The position numbers were made by a program, and so were the translations under genes. Positions 37,018 to 49,425 of a stretch of 64,000 bases of DNA are shown in pieces. Position 1 is the stretch's first letter. Every line of letters begins with the position of its first letter. The stretch covers positions 62,001 through 126,000 of the forward strand of contig JAGWON010000004.1 of assembly GCA_028871055.1 (NCBI GenBank). The letters run 5' to 3'. Source of the stretch: Alphaproteobacteria bacterium (GTDB taxonomy: Bacteria > Pseudomonadota > Alphaproteobacteria > ATCC43930 > CGMCC-115725). The notes under the pieces are model-generated. The model saw only the letters and a list, made by a program, of their open reading frames with translations, did no database searches and was not told the DNA's origin.

Positions 37018-37926
37018 ATGAGGGGGCCACGTACGGAGGTCGCCGGCAGAGTGGACAATACGACCGAAAACACGTCGCGCTTCGGCGGTGCCGTCGGCGC
37101 TGCTCTGCTGATAGCAGTGCTGTTCACGCTGGTGCTGGGCGTCTTTGGCGCCGTCTATATGGACGCGTTCCAGCCTGCCATCATGCGGTCGGCGCCACCG
37201 GCGCCGATCGCGTCCGCACCGGCAACGCTGCCGTCGATGACACCTTCGCCGACGACGACAACGCCGCAACCGACAGTCAAGACCGTCGCCATTCCGCCGG
37301 CGCCCGCAGCTGCCCCGGTCAGCCGCAGCGCGCCCGCGCCGGCCGAAGCGACCAAGTTGCCCTACTGGATCGAATATGGCGCCTATGATGGCGCCTTCTA
37401 TGCCGAACGGCTGGTGCGGCGGCTCGGCGACCTCGGCATCGCCGCGTCGATCAGGCGCGTCCGCGGCGCCGCCAACCGCATGTATTTCAGCGTGCGCTCG
37501 GCAGCGACCAGCGACCACGCCGGCGTTGCGGCGCAGGCGAAGTTGGCGGCGGCACGAATCGGCATCGCGCCGCTGATCCATCGCGGCGGCGGTGCGGCGC
37601 CAGCGCATGCGGTTGGTGCACTGCGCGCACCGCAAGCGCGCGGCGTGGCGTCTCCGTTCCGACGCTATTGGGTGCAGTTTGGCGCCTACGACCTGCGCGG
37701 CTATGCCGTCACCTTGCGCGACCGGCTGCTCCGGGCCGGCGTGGATGCCGCAGTCATCGAGCGCCATCGCCCCGGCCAGGCGCGCTATCTCGTCCGCGCG
37801 CCGCCGACGCTGCGGTTCGATGAGGCCCGTAGCGTGGCAGCACGCGGCGAATCGGCGCTGGGCACGCCGGCGCTCGTCGGCCAAGCGCCGCGCGTCCCGC
37901 GGCTGGTTCAACGGCGTTCCGGTTGA
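37018..37926 (+). CDS. Membrane-anchored protein with two SPOR-like domains
   Basis: A 302-residue protein: short cytoplasmic N-terminus, one transmembrane helix (about 25-48), a Pro/Thr/Ala-rich linker, and two SPOR-like repeats beginning YWIEYGAYDGAFYAERL (about 116-185) and YWVQFGAYDLRGYAVTL (about 217-280). SPOR domains bind denuded peptidoglycan glycans at division sites, so a septal or cell-wall role is likely. The start could also be GTG 37051. Confidence 0.78.
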   Translation: MRGPRTEVAGRVDNTTENTSRFGGAVGAALLIAVLFTLVLGVFGAVYMDAFQPAIMRSAPPAPIASAPATLPSMTPSPTTTTPQPTVKTVAIPPAPAAAPVSRSAPAPAEATKLPYWIEYGAYDGAFYAERLVRRLGDLGIAASIRRVRGAANRMYFSVRSAATSDHAGVAAQAKLAAARIGIAPLIHRGGGAAPAHAVGALRAPQARGVASPFRRYWVQFGAYDLRGYAVTLRDRLLRAGVDAAVIERHRPGQARYLVRAPPTLRFDEARSVAARGESALGTPALVGQAPRVPRLVQRRSG

Positions 37927-38002
37927 TCGCCCTCAAGGAGGGCTTTGAAATCCTGGCTGATTGGTGTAGCTGGGCGCTTCCGCTCGTATCCTCGCGCCGT
38001 CG

Positions 38003-38671
38003 ATGATTCTCACCCCGATAGCCACGGATCGGCTCCAGTCGATATTCGACCGCTTCGCCGGATCGCTACCGCCTGGCGCCGTGCGCGATCTATTCATGCG
38101 CCTCGCCGACGCGACCAAGGCAGTCCGTGCCGGCGGCGAAATGGCTATTAAGAACCACGCAGACTCTATTGATCTTGCAGCAAGATTGTTCATCGGCCTC
38201 AAGCCAGGCTCGCCGCGGTTCGATGTTTCCTGGGACGGCCGGGTGCTACGCACTGCGACGGAAGCTTACGTTCTGCTGCACGAGATCGCCCATTATCAGC
38301 TGGCGTCGCCGGCGCAGCGCTGCCGTGTCGATTTCGGCCTTGGACCGGGTCCCGAGACCGGTGATCGCGACCGCGCCACGCGCGCCCAATGCCTGTTCGG
38401 CCTGGCGCGTGAGCGCGAAGAGGCGATGGCCTCACTGCTCGGCATCCTGTGGGAAGCCGAGCTCGGCCACCCCGCCCTTGCCTCACTGCTCGATCAGAAC
38501 TGGCTCGAGGGGGCGGGCCGCTCCAGCGCCGCCGTATATTTTGCCGACGCGTTCGCGGCACTTGTGGCCGGCGGCTTTGTCGACCGAGTCGGACGGCCGC
38601 AAATGCAACTGCGCCGGTCCGGCGACGTTCAGGCGGCGTCGCCGGCCGGAGTCGCGTCGTTCGCCGGATAA
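38003..38671 (+). CDS. HExxH protein resembling EF-P hydroxylase EpmC
   Basis: A 222-residue protein with HEIAH (H93, E94, H97), a metal-binding motif. The order of landmarks after it, HEIAHYQLASPAQRCRVDFG, then an acidic helix with EREEAM, then LLDQNWLEG, parallels EpmC (YfcM; HEISHWCIAG-x-ARRELVDFG, later SCDNLEG), which hydroxylates a lysine of elongation factor P. The match is from memory and distant. A metallopeptidase of another family is an alternative. The gene overlaps the convergent small gene at 38629 by 43 bases. Confidence 0.6.
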   Translation: MILTPIATDRLQSIFDRFAGSLPPGAVRDLFMRLADATKAVRAGGEMAIKNHADSIDLAARLFIGLKPGSPRFDVSWDGRVLRTATEAYVLLHEIAHYQLASPAQRCRVDFGLGPGPETGDRDRATRAQCLFGLAREREEAMASLLGILWEAELGHPALASLLDQNWLEGAGRSSAAVYFADAFAALVAGGFVDRVGRPQMQLRRSGDVQAASPAGVASFAG

Positions 38672-38850
38672 GTGGCATTGAGGATGTGGATCGCCAGGCA
38701 GCGCTGGAACGGCGTCGGCCGGCGCCACGCTATCCACTTTTCGATCAGGTTCGCGCGCGCCGTCAGGCTGCACGCCGAGCGCTTGGTTACGCGCGCCACC
38801 GACCAGGGCTTCCATGTCAGGTCGAGTCGGGCCATCGTTGCGTCATGCAT
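38629..38850 (-). CDS. Small basic protein, 73 residues
   Basis: ATG 38850 follows GGGGAG at six bases. The product opens MHDATMARLDLTWKPWSV and continues with RANLIEKWIAWRRPTPFQRC, rich in Arg and Trp. No known family by eye. It overlaps the end of the HExxH gene on the opposite strand by 43 bases. Confidence 0.5.
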   Translation of the reverse strand: MHDATMARLDLTWKPWSVARVTKRSACSLTARANLIEKWIAWRRPTPFQRCLAIHILNATYPANDATPAGDAA

Positions 38851-38997
38851 CGGATTCTCCCCTATGATCACCGACCGTTCTGGCCGGGCCCGCGAGACTC
38901 GGATCGAAATGGTAAGTTTTTGGTTAACGCCAGTCGCGACTTATCCCTGTTTCCAACATGAGATGTTGCGGTCCAATTCATTGATGGAGCAGCGAAA

Positions 38998-39918
38998 ATG
39001 GAGCAATCCACTGCACATGTCGCGGTCCTTGGGGTCGGCTTGATGGGCAGCCGTATGGCGCGCAACCTGCTAGCCGCCGGTTTTCCGGTGATCGCCTGGA
39101 ACCGTGATCGCACCAAGGCCGAATCGCTCGTGGCTCAAGGCGCAACAGTCGCCGCGACGCCAGCTGAGGCGGCCAGCCGCGGGGTTGTGATCGTCACCAT
39201 GCTGGCAAACGGCCCGGTGGTCGAATCGGTGCTCTTCGGAACCGAGGGTGCGGCCGAGGCGGTGTCGCCGGGCGCCCTCGTCATCGACATGAGTTCGGCT
39301 CCGCCCGAACTCGCGCGCGATCACGCCCGGCGCTTCGCCGCGCGCGGCATCGCCTATCTCGATGCACCGGTTTCGGGCGGCACCGTTGGCGCCGAGCAGG
39401 GCAACTTGGCGATCATGGTCGGTGGCGATCACGCCGCCTTCGAGCGCGCTGCACCGGTCTTCGCGCCGCTCGGTCGCGCCACTTTGGTCGGTCCGGCCGG
39501 TTCGGGTCAGATCGCCAAACTGGCGAACCAGGCGATCGTTGCGGTGACCATCGGTGCCGTCGCCGAGGCGCTCCTGATGGCAGCAATGGGCGGCGCCGAC
39601 CCGGCGGCGGTGCGCGACGCGATCATGGGCGGGTTCGCCGATTCGCGCGTCTTAACACTGCACGGTAAACGAATGATTTTACGGGATTTTATACCTGGCG
39701 GGCCGGCCGACCACCAAGTCAAGGATTGTGCCACCATCGTCGCCACCGCCCAGGCGGCGGGCCTCACACTGCCCTTTGCCGAGACGGCCCTGGCGCTGTT
39801 CCGGGACCTCGTCGCCCATGGCGGCGGGCGCTACGACCACAGCGCGCTGCTCCTGGAGCTCGAGCGGCGCAATCCACCTGCCCGGCTCGGCATCGCGCCC
39901 GACCGGTTGCCGGCCTGA
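38998..39918 (+). CDS. 3-hydroxyisobutyrate dehydrogenase-family oxidoreductase
   Basis: A 306-residue NAD(P)-binding oxidoreductase. The Rossmann motif is GVGLMGSRMARNL near residue 12, the substrate loop is DAPVSGGTVGAE, and the catalytic Lys is in GSGQIAKLANQ. The family includes HIBADH, tartronate semialdehyde reductase and GLYR-type enzymes. Substrate is not assigned. Confidence 0.9.
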   Translation: MEQSTAHVAVLGVGLMGSRMARNLLAAGFPVIAWNRDRTKAESLVAQGATVAATPAEAASRGVVIVTMLANGPVVESVLFGTEGAAEAVSPGALVIDMSSAPPELARDHARRFAARGIAYLDAPVSGGTVGAEQGNLAIMVGGDHAAFERAAPVFAPLGRATLVGPAGSGQIAKLANQAIVAVTIGAVAEALLMAAMGGADPAAVRDAIMGGFADSRVLTLHGKRMILRDFIPGGPADHQVKDCATIVATAQAAGLTLPFAETALALFRDLVAHGGGRYDHSALLLELERRNPPARLGIAPDRLPA

Positions 39919-39925
39919 TTGGTGA

Positions 39926-40864
39926 TTAGAATGCCGGCGTCAGCAGCTTATTGCCGGCGAATTGCGCAGCCAGATTGTCGAGCATGAGCTGTCCCATCGC
40001 CTGACGAGTCGCATGCGTGGCGCTGCCGACGTGTGGCGTCAGCACCACGCTGTCGAGCCGGGTTAGCGCCTCGGGCACGTTCGGCTCGTTCTCGAGCACA
40101 TCGAGCCCCGCGCCGGCGAGCCGGCGCTCGGCCAGGGCCATGACTAGCGCGGCCTGATCGATCACCGAGCCGCGGGCGATGTTGATGACGGTGCCCTTGG
40201 GTCCGAGCGCCTCGATCACGCGGGCGTTCACCATGTGGCGCGTCGCGGCGCCGCCCGGGCAGGCGACAACCAGGTAATCGATGTCGGCCGCCATCCCGGC
40301 GAGATCGGGATAATAGCGGTAGGACAGATCCGGCTTCGGCCGCGGGTTGTGATAAACCACCGTCATGCCCATCGCCATCGCGCGCCGGGCAATCGCCTGA
40401 CCGATGCGGCCCATGCCGAGCACACCCAGCGTCGCACCGCCGAGCTTCGTCTGAAGCGGCATCGGTCCGTTGAGCCATTCGCCGGCGCGGGCATAACGAT
40501 CGGCGACGATCAGGCGCCGCGCCACCGCGATCATCAGCCCGATCGCGAGGTCGGCGACGTCGTCGGTCAGCACGTCGGGCGTGTTGGTGACCGGAATGCC
40601 GCGCGCCTTCGCCGCCTCAAGGTCGATGTGGTCGAGGCCGATGCTCATCGAGGCGATGATCTCGAGCCGCGGCAGCGCCGCCATCAACGCGGCGTCGACC
40701 TTGCCCTGGAATGTGGCGATGCCGCGCACAGTGTTCTTGAGCGGCGCCAGAAACGCGGCGCGATCGGTCGCCCGGTAGAGGTGGTGGACCGCATAGGCCG
40801 CGGACAGCGCCTCTATGACCGGCGGATAAAACGTGCTCGCGGCGATGACGTCGATCTTGTCCAT
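39926..40864 (-). CDS. D-2-hydroxyacid dehydrogenase (glyoxylate/hydroxypyruvate reductase-like)
   Basis: A 312-residue dehydrogenase. NAD(P) binding is by GVLGMGRIGQAIARR, and the catalytic Arg, Glu and His appear in NIARGSVID, LENEPNVPE and TPHVGSATHATR. ATG 40864 (MDKIDVIAAST) was preferred over an upstream in-frame start at 40885. It is convergent with the HIBADH-family gene, with stops seven bases apart. Confidence 0.92.
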   Translation of the reverse strand: MDKIDVIAASTFYPPVIEALSAAYAVHHLYRATDRAAFLAPLKNTVRGIATFQGKVDAALMAALPRLEIIASMSIGLDHIDLEAAKARGIPVTNTPDVLTDDVADLAIGLMIAVARRLIVADRYARAGEWLNGPMPLQTKLGGATLGVLGMGRIGQAIARRAMAMGMTVVYHNPRPKPDLSYRYYPDLAGMAADIDYLVVACPGGAATRHMVNARVIEALGPKGTVINIARGSVIDQAALVMALAERRLAGAGLDVLENEPNVPEALTRLDSVVLTPHVGSATHATRQAMGQLMLDNLAAQFAGNKLLTPAF

Positions 40865-41044
40865 ACGTGAGCGTCCATCGTGCAAAGGGCCGGGGTTACG
40901 GTCAAACGCGTTCGCCGCAGGGCCGGTCCGCGGACGCGCTTATACACAACAATTCACAGAGTCTTCCCATAATTTTCCCAATACGTGAATAGTTTCAAAG
41001 AACGCGATTTATCCCCGTTTCCCCCGCTATTGACAGCGAGACGC

Positions 41045-41815
41045 TCAGATCGAGGCGACCGAATGGCCGCCGTCCACTGGGATCACTGCGCCGGTGATGT
41101 AGCCACCCGCCGGCGAGACCAGGAGCAGCAGCGCGCCATCGAGATCGGACGCATGGCCGGTGCGACCCATGGGAATCCGCGCGGCGATCGCTCGCCCCGC
41201 CGCGCTTTGGAGAAAGGCTCGGTTCATGTCGGTCTCGAAGTAGCCGGGCGCCAGCGCATTGACCGCGATGCCGTGCCGAGCCAGCTCGAGTGCGAGGACG
41301 CGCGTCAGCTGCACCAGGCCCGCCTTGGCGGCCGCGTATTCGGGCACGTTGCGCGCGGTGCGGAAGGCGAGGAGTGACGCGAGGTTGACGATGCGGCCGC
41401 CGAGCTTGTCGGCGACGCGCCGGGCGGCGAACTCGCGCGCCATCAGCCACGCGCCCTTGAGGTTGGTGTCGAGCACACGATTCCAATCGGCCTCGCCGTG
41501 CTCGAGCAGCGGTTTCGACACGGCGATGCCGGCATTGTTAATTAGAATGTCGAGCGGTCCGAGCGCGCCTTCGGCCTGGTCGAAGGCGGTGCGCACGGCC
41601 TCCGTCGCCGTCACGTCGCCCGCCACGGCCACCGCGCGCCGGCCGCTCGCCTTGGCGATCGCCGTCGCCGCCTGATCAAGCGTCGCGCGGTCGCGCGCCA
41701 TCAGCGCAACGTCGGCGCCGGCCGCCGCCAGCACTTGCGCGAAGTGCAAGCCCAAGCCGCGCGACGCACCGGTAACGAGCGCCCGCCGGCCGGCGAGCGA
41801 GAAATCGGCGCTCAC
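41045..41815 (-). CDS. Short-chain dehydrogenase/reductase
   Basis: A 256-residue classical SDR with intact motifs: TGASRGLG near 15-22, NNAG at 93-96, and S147, Y160 and K164. The LEHGEADWNRVLDTNLKG segment is like the KduD/FabG groups. The gene is in an ATGA overlap with the acyl-CoA synthetase upstream, suggesting a shared acyl-CoA or hydroxyacyl pathway. Confidence 0.92.
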   Translation of the reverse strand: MSADFSLAGRRALVTGASRGLGLHFAQVLAAAGADVALMARDRATLDQAATAIAKASGRRAVAVAGDVTATEAVRTAFDQAEGALGPLDILINNAGIAVSKPLLEHGEADWNRVLDTNLKGAWLMAREFAARRVADKLGGRIVNLASLLAFRTARNVPEYAAAKAGLVQLTRVLALELARHGIAVNALAPGYFETDMNRAFLQSAAGRAIAARIPMGRTGHASDLDGALLLLVSPAGGYITGAVIPVDGGHSVASI

Positions 41816-43440
41816 GGTGCCAGGCTCTTCGCCTGCTCACGCAGCAGGTATTTCTGGATCTTGCCGGTGGAGGTTTTCGGCAAGGCGCCGAATACGACGG
41901 CGCGGGGAACCTTGAAATGCGCCAGGTTGGCGCGGCAGAAGGCGACGATGTCGTCGGCGGTGGCGGTGGCGCCGGGCTTGAGGGCGACGAAGGCGCACGG
42001 GCATTCGCCCCATTTGTCGTCTGGCTGAGCCACCACGGCCGCCTCCATCACCGCCGGATGCTTGTAGAGCGCCTCCTCCACCTCGAGCGACGAGACATTC
42101 TCTCCCCCCGAGATGATGATGTCCTTGGCGCGATCCTTGATCTCGATATAGCCGTTGGCGTGGCGGACCGCGAGGTCACCGGTGTGGAACCAGCCTCCGG
42201 CGAAGGCCTCTTCGGTCGCCGCCGAGTTCTTGAGATAACCCTTCATCACCGTGTTGGCGCGCAGCACGATCTCGCCGATGGCGGCGCCGTCGGCCGGCAC
42301 GTCGCGCAAGCTCACCGGATCGACGACGCGCGCGCCGGCAAGGGTCGCGACTTCCATGCCTTGGCGCGCCATAAGCGCGGTGCGCTCGGCGAGCGACAGC
42401 GCCGCCCAGTCGTCCTGTTCGAAGCACAGCATCGCCGGCCCGTAGGATTCGGTGAGGCCGTAGCCGTGCGCCACCGTGAAGCCGAGCCGCTCCATGTTGG
42501 CGATGATGGTCGACGGTGGCGCCGCGCCGCCAGTCATCATCTTGACGGGATGGTCGAGGCGGCGCTTGGCGCTGTCGGGTGCGTGGGCGAGGAGGTTCAA
42601 CACGATCGGCGCGCCGCAGAGATGGGTGACGCCGTGCCGCTCGATAAGCGCGAAAATGAGCGCCGGGTCGATGCGCCTGAGGCAGACATGCGTGCCGCAG
42701 GCAGCAGTCACCGCCCAGGTGTAACACCAGCCGTTGCAGTGGAACATCGGCAGCGTCCACAGATAGACGGCGTGCGACGACAGGCCGAAATACATCACGT
42801 CGCCGACCGCGTTCAAGAAGGCGCCGCGGTGGTGATAGACCACGCCCTTGGGATTACCCGTCGTGCCCGAGGTGTAGTTGAGCGAACAGGCCTGCCATTC
42901 GTCATCCGGCATTGCCCATTCGTCGGCCGGATCGCCGGTGGCGAGGAACGCCTCGTAATCCAGCTCGCCGAGCTTTTCGCCGCCTTCGAACAACGGATCG
43001 TCGATGTCGACGACGATGGGTTTACGCGCGGCCAGAGCCAGCGCTTCCTTGATCGTCGGCGAAAACTCGCGGTCGGTGATCAAGAGTTTGGTCTCGGCAT
43101 GGCCGAAGATGAAGGCGATGGTCTTGGCATCGAGGCGATAGTTGAGCGCATTCAAGACCGCGCCGGCCATGGATATCCCGTAATGCGCCTCGAGCATCGC
43201 CGGCACGTTGGGCGCCATTACCGAGACGGTATCGCCCTGGCCGATGCCGCGCCGACGCAAGGCGCTGGCGAGACGGCGGCAGCGCTCCAGCAGCTCAGCA
43301 TAGGTGAAGAGGCGCTCGCCGTGGATCATCGCCGGCTTGTCGGGATAGACCGCGGCGGCGCGGACGAGGAACGACAGCGGCGTCAGCGGCGCATGATTCG
43401 CCGGCCCGCGTTGCAGATGCGGCTCGTCGTAGATGCCCAT
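41812..43440 (-). CDS. Acyl-CoA synthetase (AMP-forming)
   Basis: A 542-residue adenylate-forming ligase. The P-loop is YTSGTTGNPKGVVYHHRG, then GYGLTESYG, the hinge FHTGDLAVRHANGYIEIKDR, and the C-terminal catalytic Lys in PKTSTGKIQKY. It is of the medium/long-chain type, often annotated as an AMP-dependent synthetase. It is coupled to the SDR gene downstream. Confidence 0.93.
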   Translation of the reverse strand: MGIYDEPHLQRGPANHAPLTPLSFLVRAAAVYPDKPAMIHGERLFTYAELLERCRRLASALRRRGIGQGDTVSVMAPNVPAMLEAHYGISMAGAVLNALNYRLDAKTIAFIFGHAETKLLITDREFSPTIKEALALAARKPIVVDIDDPLFEGGEKLGELDYEAFLATGDPADEWAMPDDEWQACSLNYTSGTTGNPKGVVYHHRGAFLNAVGDVMYFGLSSHAVYLWTLPMFHCNGWCYTWAVTAACGTHVCLRRIDPALIFALIERHGVTHLCGAPIVLNLLAHAPDSAKRRLDHPVKMMTGGAAPPSTIIANMERLGFTVAHGYGLTESYGPAMLCFEQDDWAALSLAERTALMARQGMEVATLAGARVVDPVSLRDVPADGAAIGEIVLRANTVMKGYLKNSAATEEAFAGGWFHTGDLAVRHANGYIEIKDRAKDIIISGGENVSSLEVEEALYKHPAVMEAAVVAQPDDKWGECPCAFVALKPGATATADDIVAFCRANLAHFKVPRAVVFGALPKTSTGKIQKYLLREQAKSLAP

Positions 43441-43531
43441 TCCTCCTCCCCGGCTCTAACCTTAAGCGTGGGCCCGGCGCAGGCGTCAAGCGCGGCGTGC
43501 CGACGGCGGCGAACTTCGAGATTTGGACGGC

Positions 43532-43939
43532 TCAGGATTGGTGTGGCATGCCCCAGATCCAAGCATCGTGGCCGGAGGCATAATCGAGATTGGTCTGCGA
43601 CGGGTTGCGGTTGACGAGCGGCCGCGCATAAAGCGGATGGCGCGTGCTCCGCACCTCGTGCTCGATCGTGAAGAGGACGCGGCCGGTCTGCGGATCGACG
43701 ATGTCCTTGAAACGATACTGGTGCTGGTCGCTTTCCTCCGTGATCAGGTCGAACTCCGAAAGCCGCCGGTGCGGATCAGCCAACGACATCTTGCCGTTGC
43801 GCGCCAGCGCCTCGAGAATGTCGAGCGCACGGTCGACCGACTGGATGACCGGTCCCGCCTTCCGCGCCGGCACGCCACCGGCCCGACTCGCGACGAGGCG
43901 CGGCGTTGTGAAAGGCGTAGTCACGTTCGTAGCGCGCAA
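43532..43939 (-). pseudogene. IclR-type regulator remnant fused to an unrelated tail
   Basis: The predicted 135-residue frame starts with GPVIQSVDRALDILEALARN, the usual opening of IclR-family regulators, and continues through GKMSLADPHRRL, the beginning of the helix-turn-helix. After that the HTH and the whole effector domain are missing. The remaining 65 residues (SEFDLITEESDQHQYRFKDI to AWIWGMPHQS) look like the C-terminus of a different protein that I cannot name. Deletion between two genes is the simple explanation. The start (TTG 43939 or a later GTG) is uncertain. Confidence 0.55.
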
Positions 43940-43957
43940 CGGCGACCCCGGCCGTGC

Positions 43958-43974
43958 ATTTCAGATTATGAAAT
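43958..43974. promoter_or_regulatory. Palindromic operator-like site
   Basis: A perfect inverted repeat ATTTCA-GATTA-TGAAAT between the IclR remnant and the RraA-like gene. IclR-family operators are short A/T-rich palindromes of this size. TATAAT at 43982-43987 on the plus strand is a candidate -10 for the RraA-like gene. The regulator next to it appears broken, so the site may now be unused or bound by a paralogue. Confidence 0.4.
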
Positions 43975-44076
43975 ACGCTTTTATAATAATGATCGTAAGT
44001 CGCGATTGCACTGGCCGTCAACGGGAACTACTGGCAGGATCGCCGCGTTCCCACCCTCCAACGGCGATCAGCGTCC

Positions 44077-44784
44077 ATGACCGCACCCCTGTCCACAAAA
44101 GAGCTCGCCGCCCTCGCCGCCTTCGACACGCCGACGATCTGCAACGCCCTGGAGATCGTCGCGCCGGAGCGCCGCGCGCTGGGATTCAATCGCCGGCCGC
44201 TGCTGTCGCCGCTCCCACAGCCAAAGCCGGTCATCGGCTATGCCCGGACCATCATGGTGCGCTCACGCGAGCCCCATCCGCGCAGCAAGGCCGAGGCGCG
44301 CGCGACGCGCCTCGCCTACTACGAGAGCGTTACCGCGGCGCCGCTGCCGAGCCTCTGCGTCATGCAGGACGTCGACGGTCCCGACGCCGGGTTCGGCGCG
44401 TTCTGGGGCGAGGTGCAGTCGAACGTGCACAAGGCGCTCGGTTGCGTTGGCGTCGTCACCGACGGTGCCGTGCGCGACATCGAAGTGTGGGCGAAGGACT
44501 TTTTCGTGCTTGCCGGTTCGATCATGCCGTCCCACGCCCATGTCGACATCGTCGACTTCGGCAAGACTGTCAGCGTCGCCGGCATGATCGTCTCGCCCAA
44601 CGACCTGATCCATGCCGACCGTCATGGCGCAGTCGTCATTCCGGCGGATGCCGCGCGCCGCATTCCCGAAGCCGCGACCCTACTCGCCAAGCGCGAGAAG
44701 GTGATACTCGACGCCTGCCGGTCGCCGACCTTCGGCATCGAGGACCTGCGCCAGGCCTTTTCGCGCGCCGACGACATTCATTAA
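44077..44784 (+). CDS. RraA/HMG-aldolase family protein
   Basis: A 235-residue member of the RraA superfamily, which includes 4-hydroxy-4-methyl-2-oxoglutarate aldolase and regulators of RNase E. The signature GAFWGEVQSNVHKALGC then VTDGAVRDIE carries the conserved Gly and Arg-Asp, and HADRHGAVVIP closes the domain. An aldolase or decarboxylase in aromatic catabolism is more likely than RNase E control, given its position beside an IclR-type regulator remnant. Confidence 0.86.
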   Translation: MTAPLSTKELAALAAFDTPTICNALEIVAPERRALGFNRRPLLSPLPQPKPVIGYARTIMVRSREPHPRSKAEARATRLAYYESVTAAPLPSLCVMQDVDGPDAGFGAFWGEVQSNVHKALGCVGVVTDGAVRDIEVWAKDFFVLAGSIMPSHAHVDIVDFGKTVSVAGMIVSPNDLIHADRHGAVVIPADAARRIPEAATLLAKREKVILDACRSPTFGIEDLRQAFSRADDIH

Positions 44785-44866
44785 CGGTAACGCAAAGTCG
44801 CCGCCCGGCTTGATATCCCCTGTGACTCAAGCCCGCACGTCATGGCGAACTGTGGTATGATGCGCC

Positions 44867-45511
44867 ATGCGCATCGACATCGTTGCCGACGTCATCTGCC
44901 CGTGGTGCTTCATCGGCAAACGCCGTCTGGAGACCGCCCTGGCGCAGTGGCCGACGATCGCGCCCGACATCACCTGGCGTCCGTTCCAGCTCAATCCCGA
45001 CATGCCGCAAGAAGGCATGCGGCGCGAAGCCTATCTCGCCGCCAAGTTCGGCGGCCAGGCGCATGCCAAGCGCATCTACCAGGCAGTGGTCGATGCCGGC
45101 GAGACCGTCGGCATTCCTTTCGCCTTCGACAAGATCGCGCGCACGCCCAACACGCTCGCGGCGCACCGGCTGGTCCGTTTCGCCCAGCGCGACGGCCGCG
45201 CGACCGAGCTGGTCGACCGTCTGTTCAGCGGCTATTTCATAGAGGGCCGCGACATCGGCGATCGCGAGACGCTGGCGGCGATCGCCGGCGAAAGCGGTCT
45301 CGATGCCGGGCAAGCGCGCGAATTCCTCGACGGCGCGAGCGGGCGCGCCGAGGTCTTGGCCGACGATGCCGGCGCGCGGCGGCTCGGCATCAACGCCGTG
45401 CCCTGCTTCATCTTTGCCGGCCAGTACGCGATCTCGGGCGCGCAAGAGCCGCCGTTCTTCTTTCCGGTTTTCGACTTGCTGCAGAACGGCCCCGCCCGCG
45501 CCGCGGGATAA
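44867..45511 (+). CDS. DsbA-family oxidoreductase, FrnE-like
   Basis: A 214-residue thioredoxin-fold protein without a signal peptide. The N-terminal VICPWCFIG has a CxxC pair (C11, C14), and the cis-Pro loop is INAVPCFIFAG. The middle helical insertion (FDKIARTPNTLAAHRLVRFA) matches the FrnE/2-hydroxychromene-2-carboxylate isomerase group. It is probably a cytoplasmic disulfide or redox enzyme. Confidence 0.9.
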   Translation: MRIDIVADVICPWCFIGKRRLETALAQWPTIAPDITWRPFQLNPDMPQEGMRREAYLAAKFGGQAHAKRIYQAVVDAGETVGIPFAFDKIARTPNTLAAHRLVRFAQRDGRATELVDRLFSGYFIEGRDIGDRETLAAIAGESGLDAGQAREFLDGASGRAEVLADDAGARRLGINAVPCFIFAGQYAISGAQEPPFFFPVFDLLQNGPARAAG

Positions 45512-45514
45512 ATC

Positions 45515-49017
<3,503 letters not shown>

Positions 49018-49021
<4 letters not shown>

Positions 49022-49290
49022 CGCCGGTACCGGAACGTCAGCAGCAGCCGCATCACCGCGCCGTCGCGCGCCGCCGGTGGCGCGACGCGGCCGTAGATCC
49101 AGTTGATCAGGATGTCGTCGGTCTCGGCGAGGATGGCCTCGTACTCGGCCAGCTGAGCCGCGGTGAAATTCAGCAAATAGCGGTCCGCGAAAGCGCCCAG
49201 GAACAGGTCGCTTTCCTTGATGCCGCGGTGGCGGCTCTGGTAGAGCAGCCGCTTGCGTTGCTTCTCCACCCCGTCTTCTTTCGCTGTCAT
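49018..49290 (-). CDS. sdhE: FAD assembly factor SdhE
   Basis: A 90-residue SdhE (DUF339), which helps attach FAD to succinate dehydrogenase. The signature RHRGIKESDLFLGAFA contains the RGxxE motif, and ILINWIYGRVAPP is typical of the C-terminal half. ATG 49290 was chosen, as the longer frame to 49362 adds an unrelated stretch. It is translationally coupled to mfd by a GTGA overlap, an arrangement seen in many alphaproteobacteria. Confidence 0.93.
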
Positions 49291-49425
49291 AGCGGGGCTT
49301 TCTCGGCCGGGATAATGCGCGCCGCCGCGCCACTTGCAAGCGCCAAACGCGCATCCCGCCATGCGGCGTCCGGATGACAGGCAGAGCCTCGCCTGTTAGA
49401 AAGCAGGCGCAGAGGGAGGACGCAG

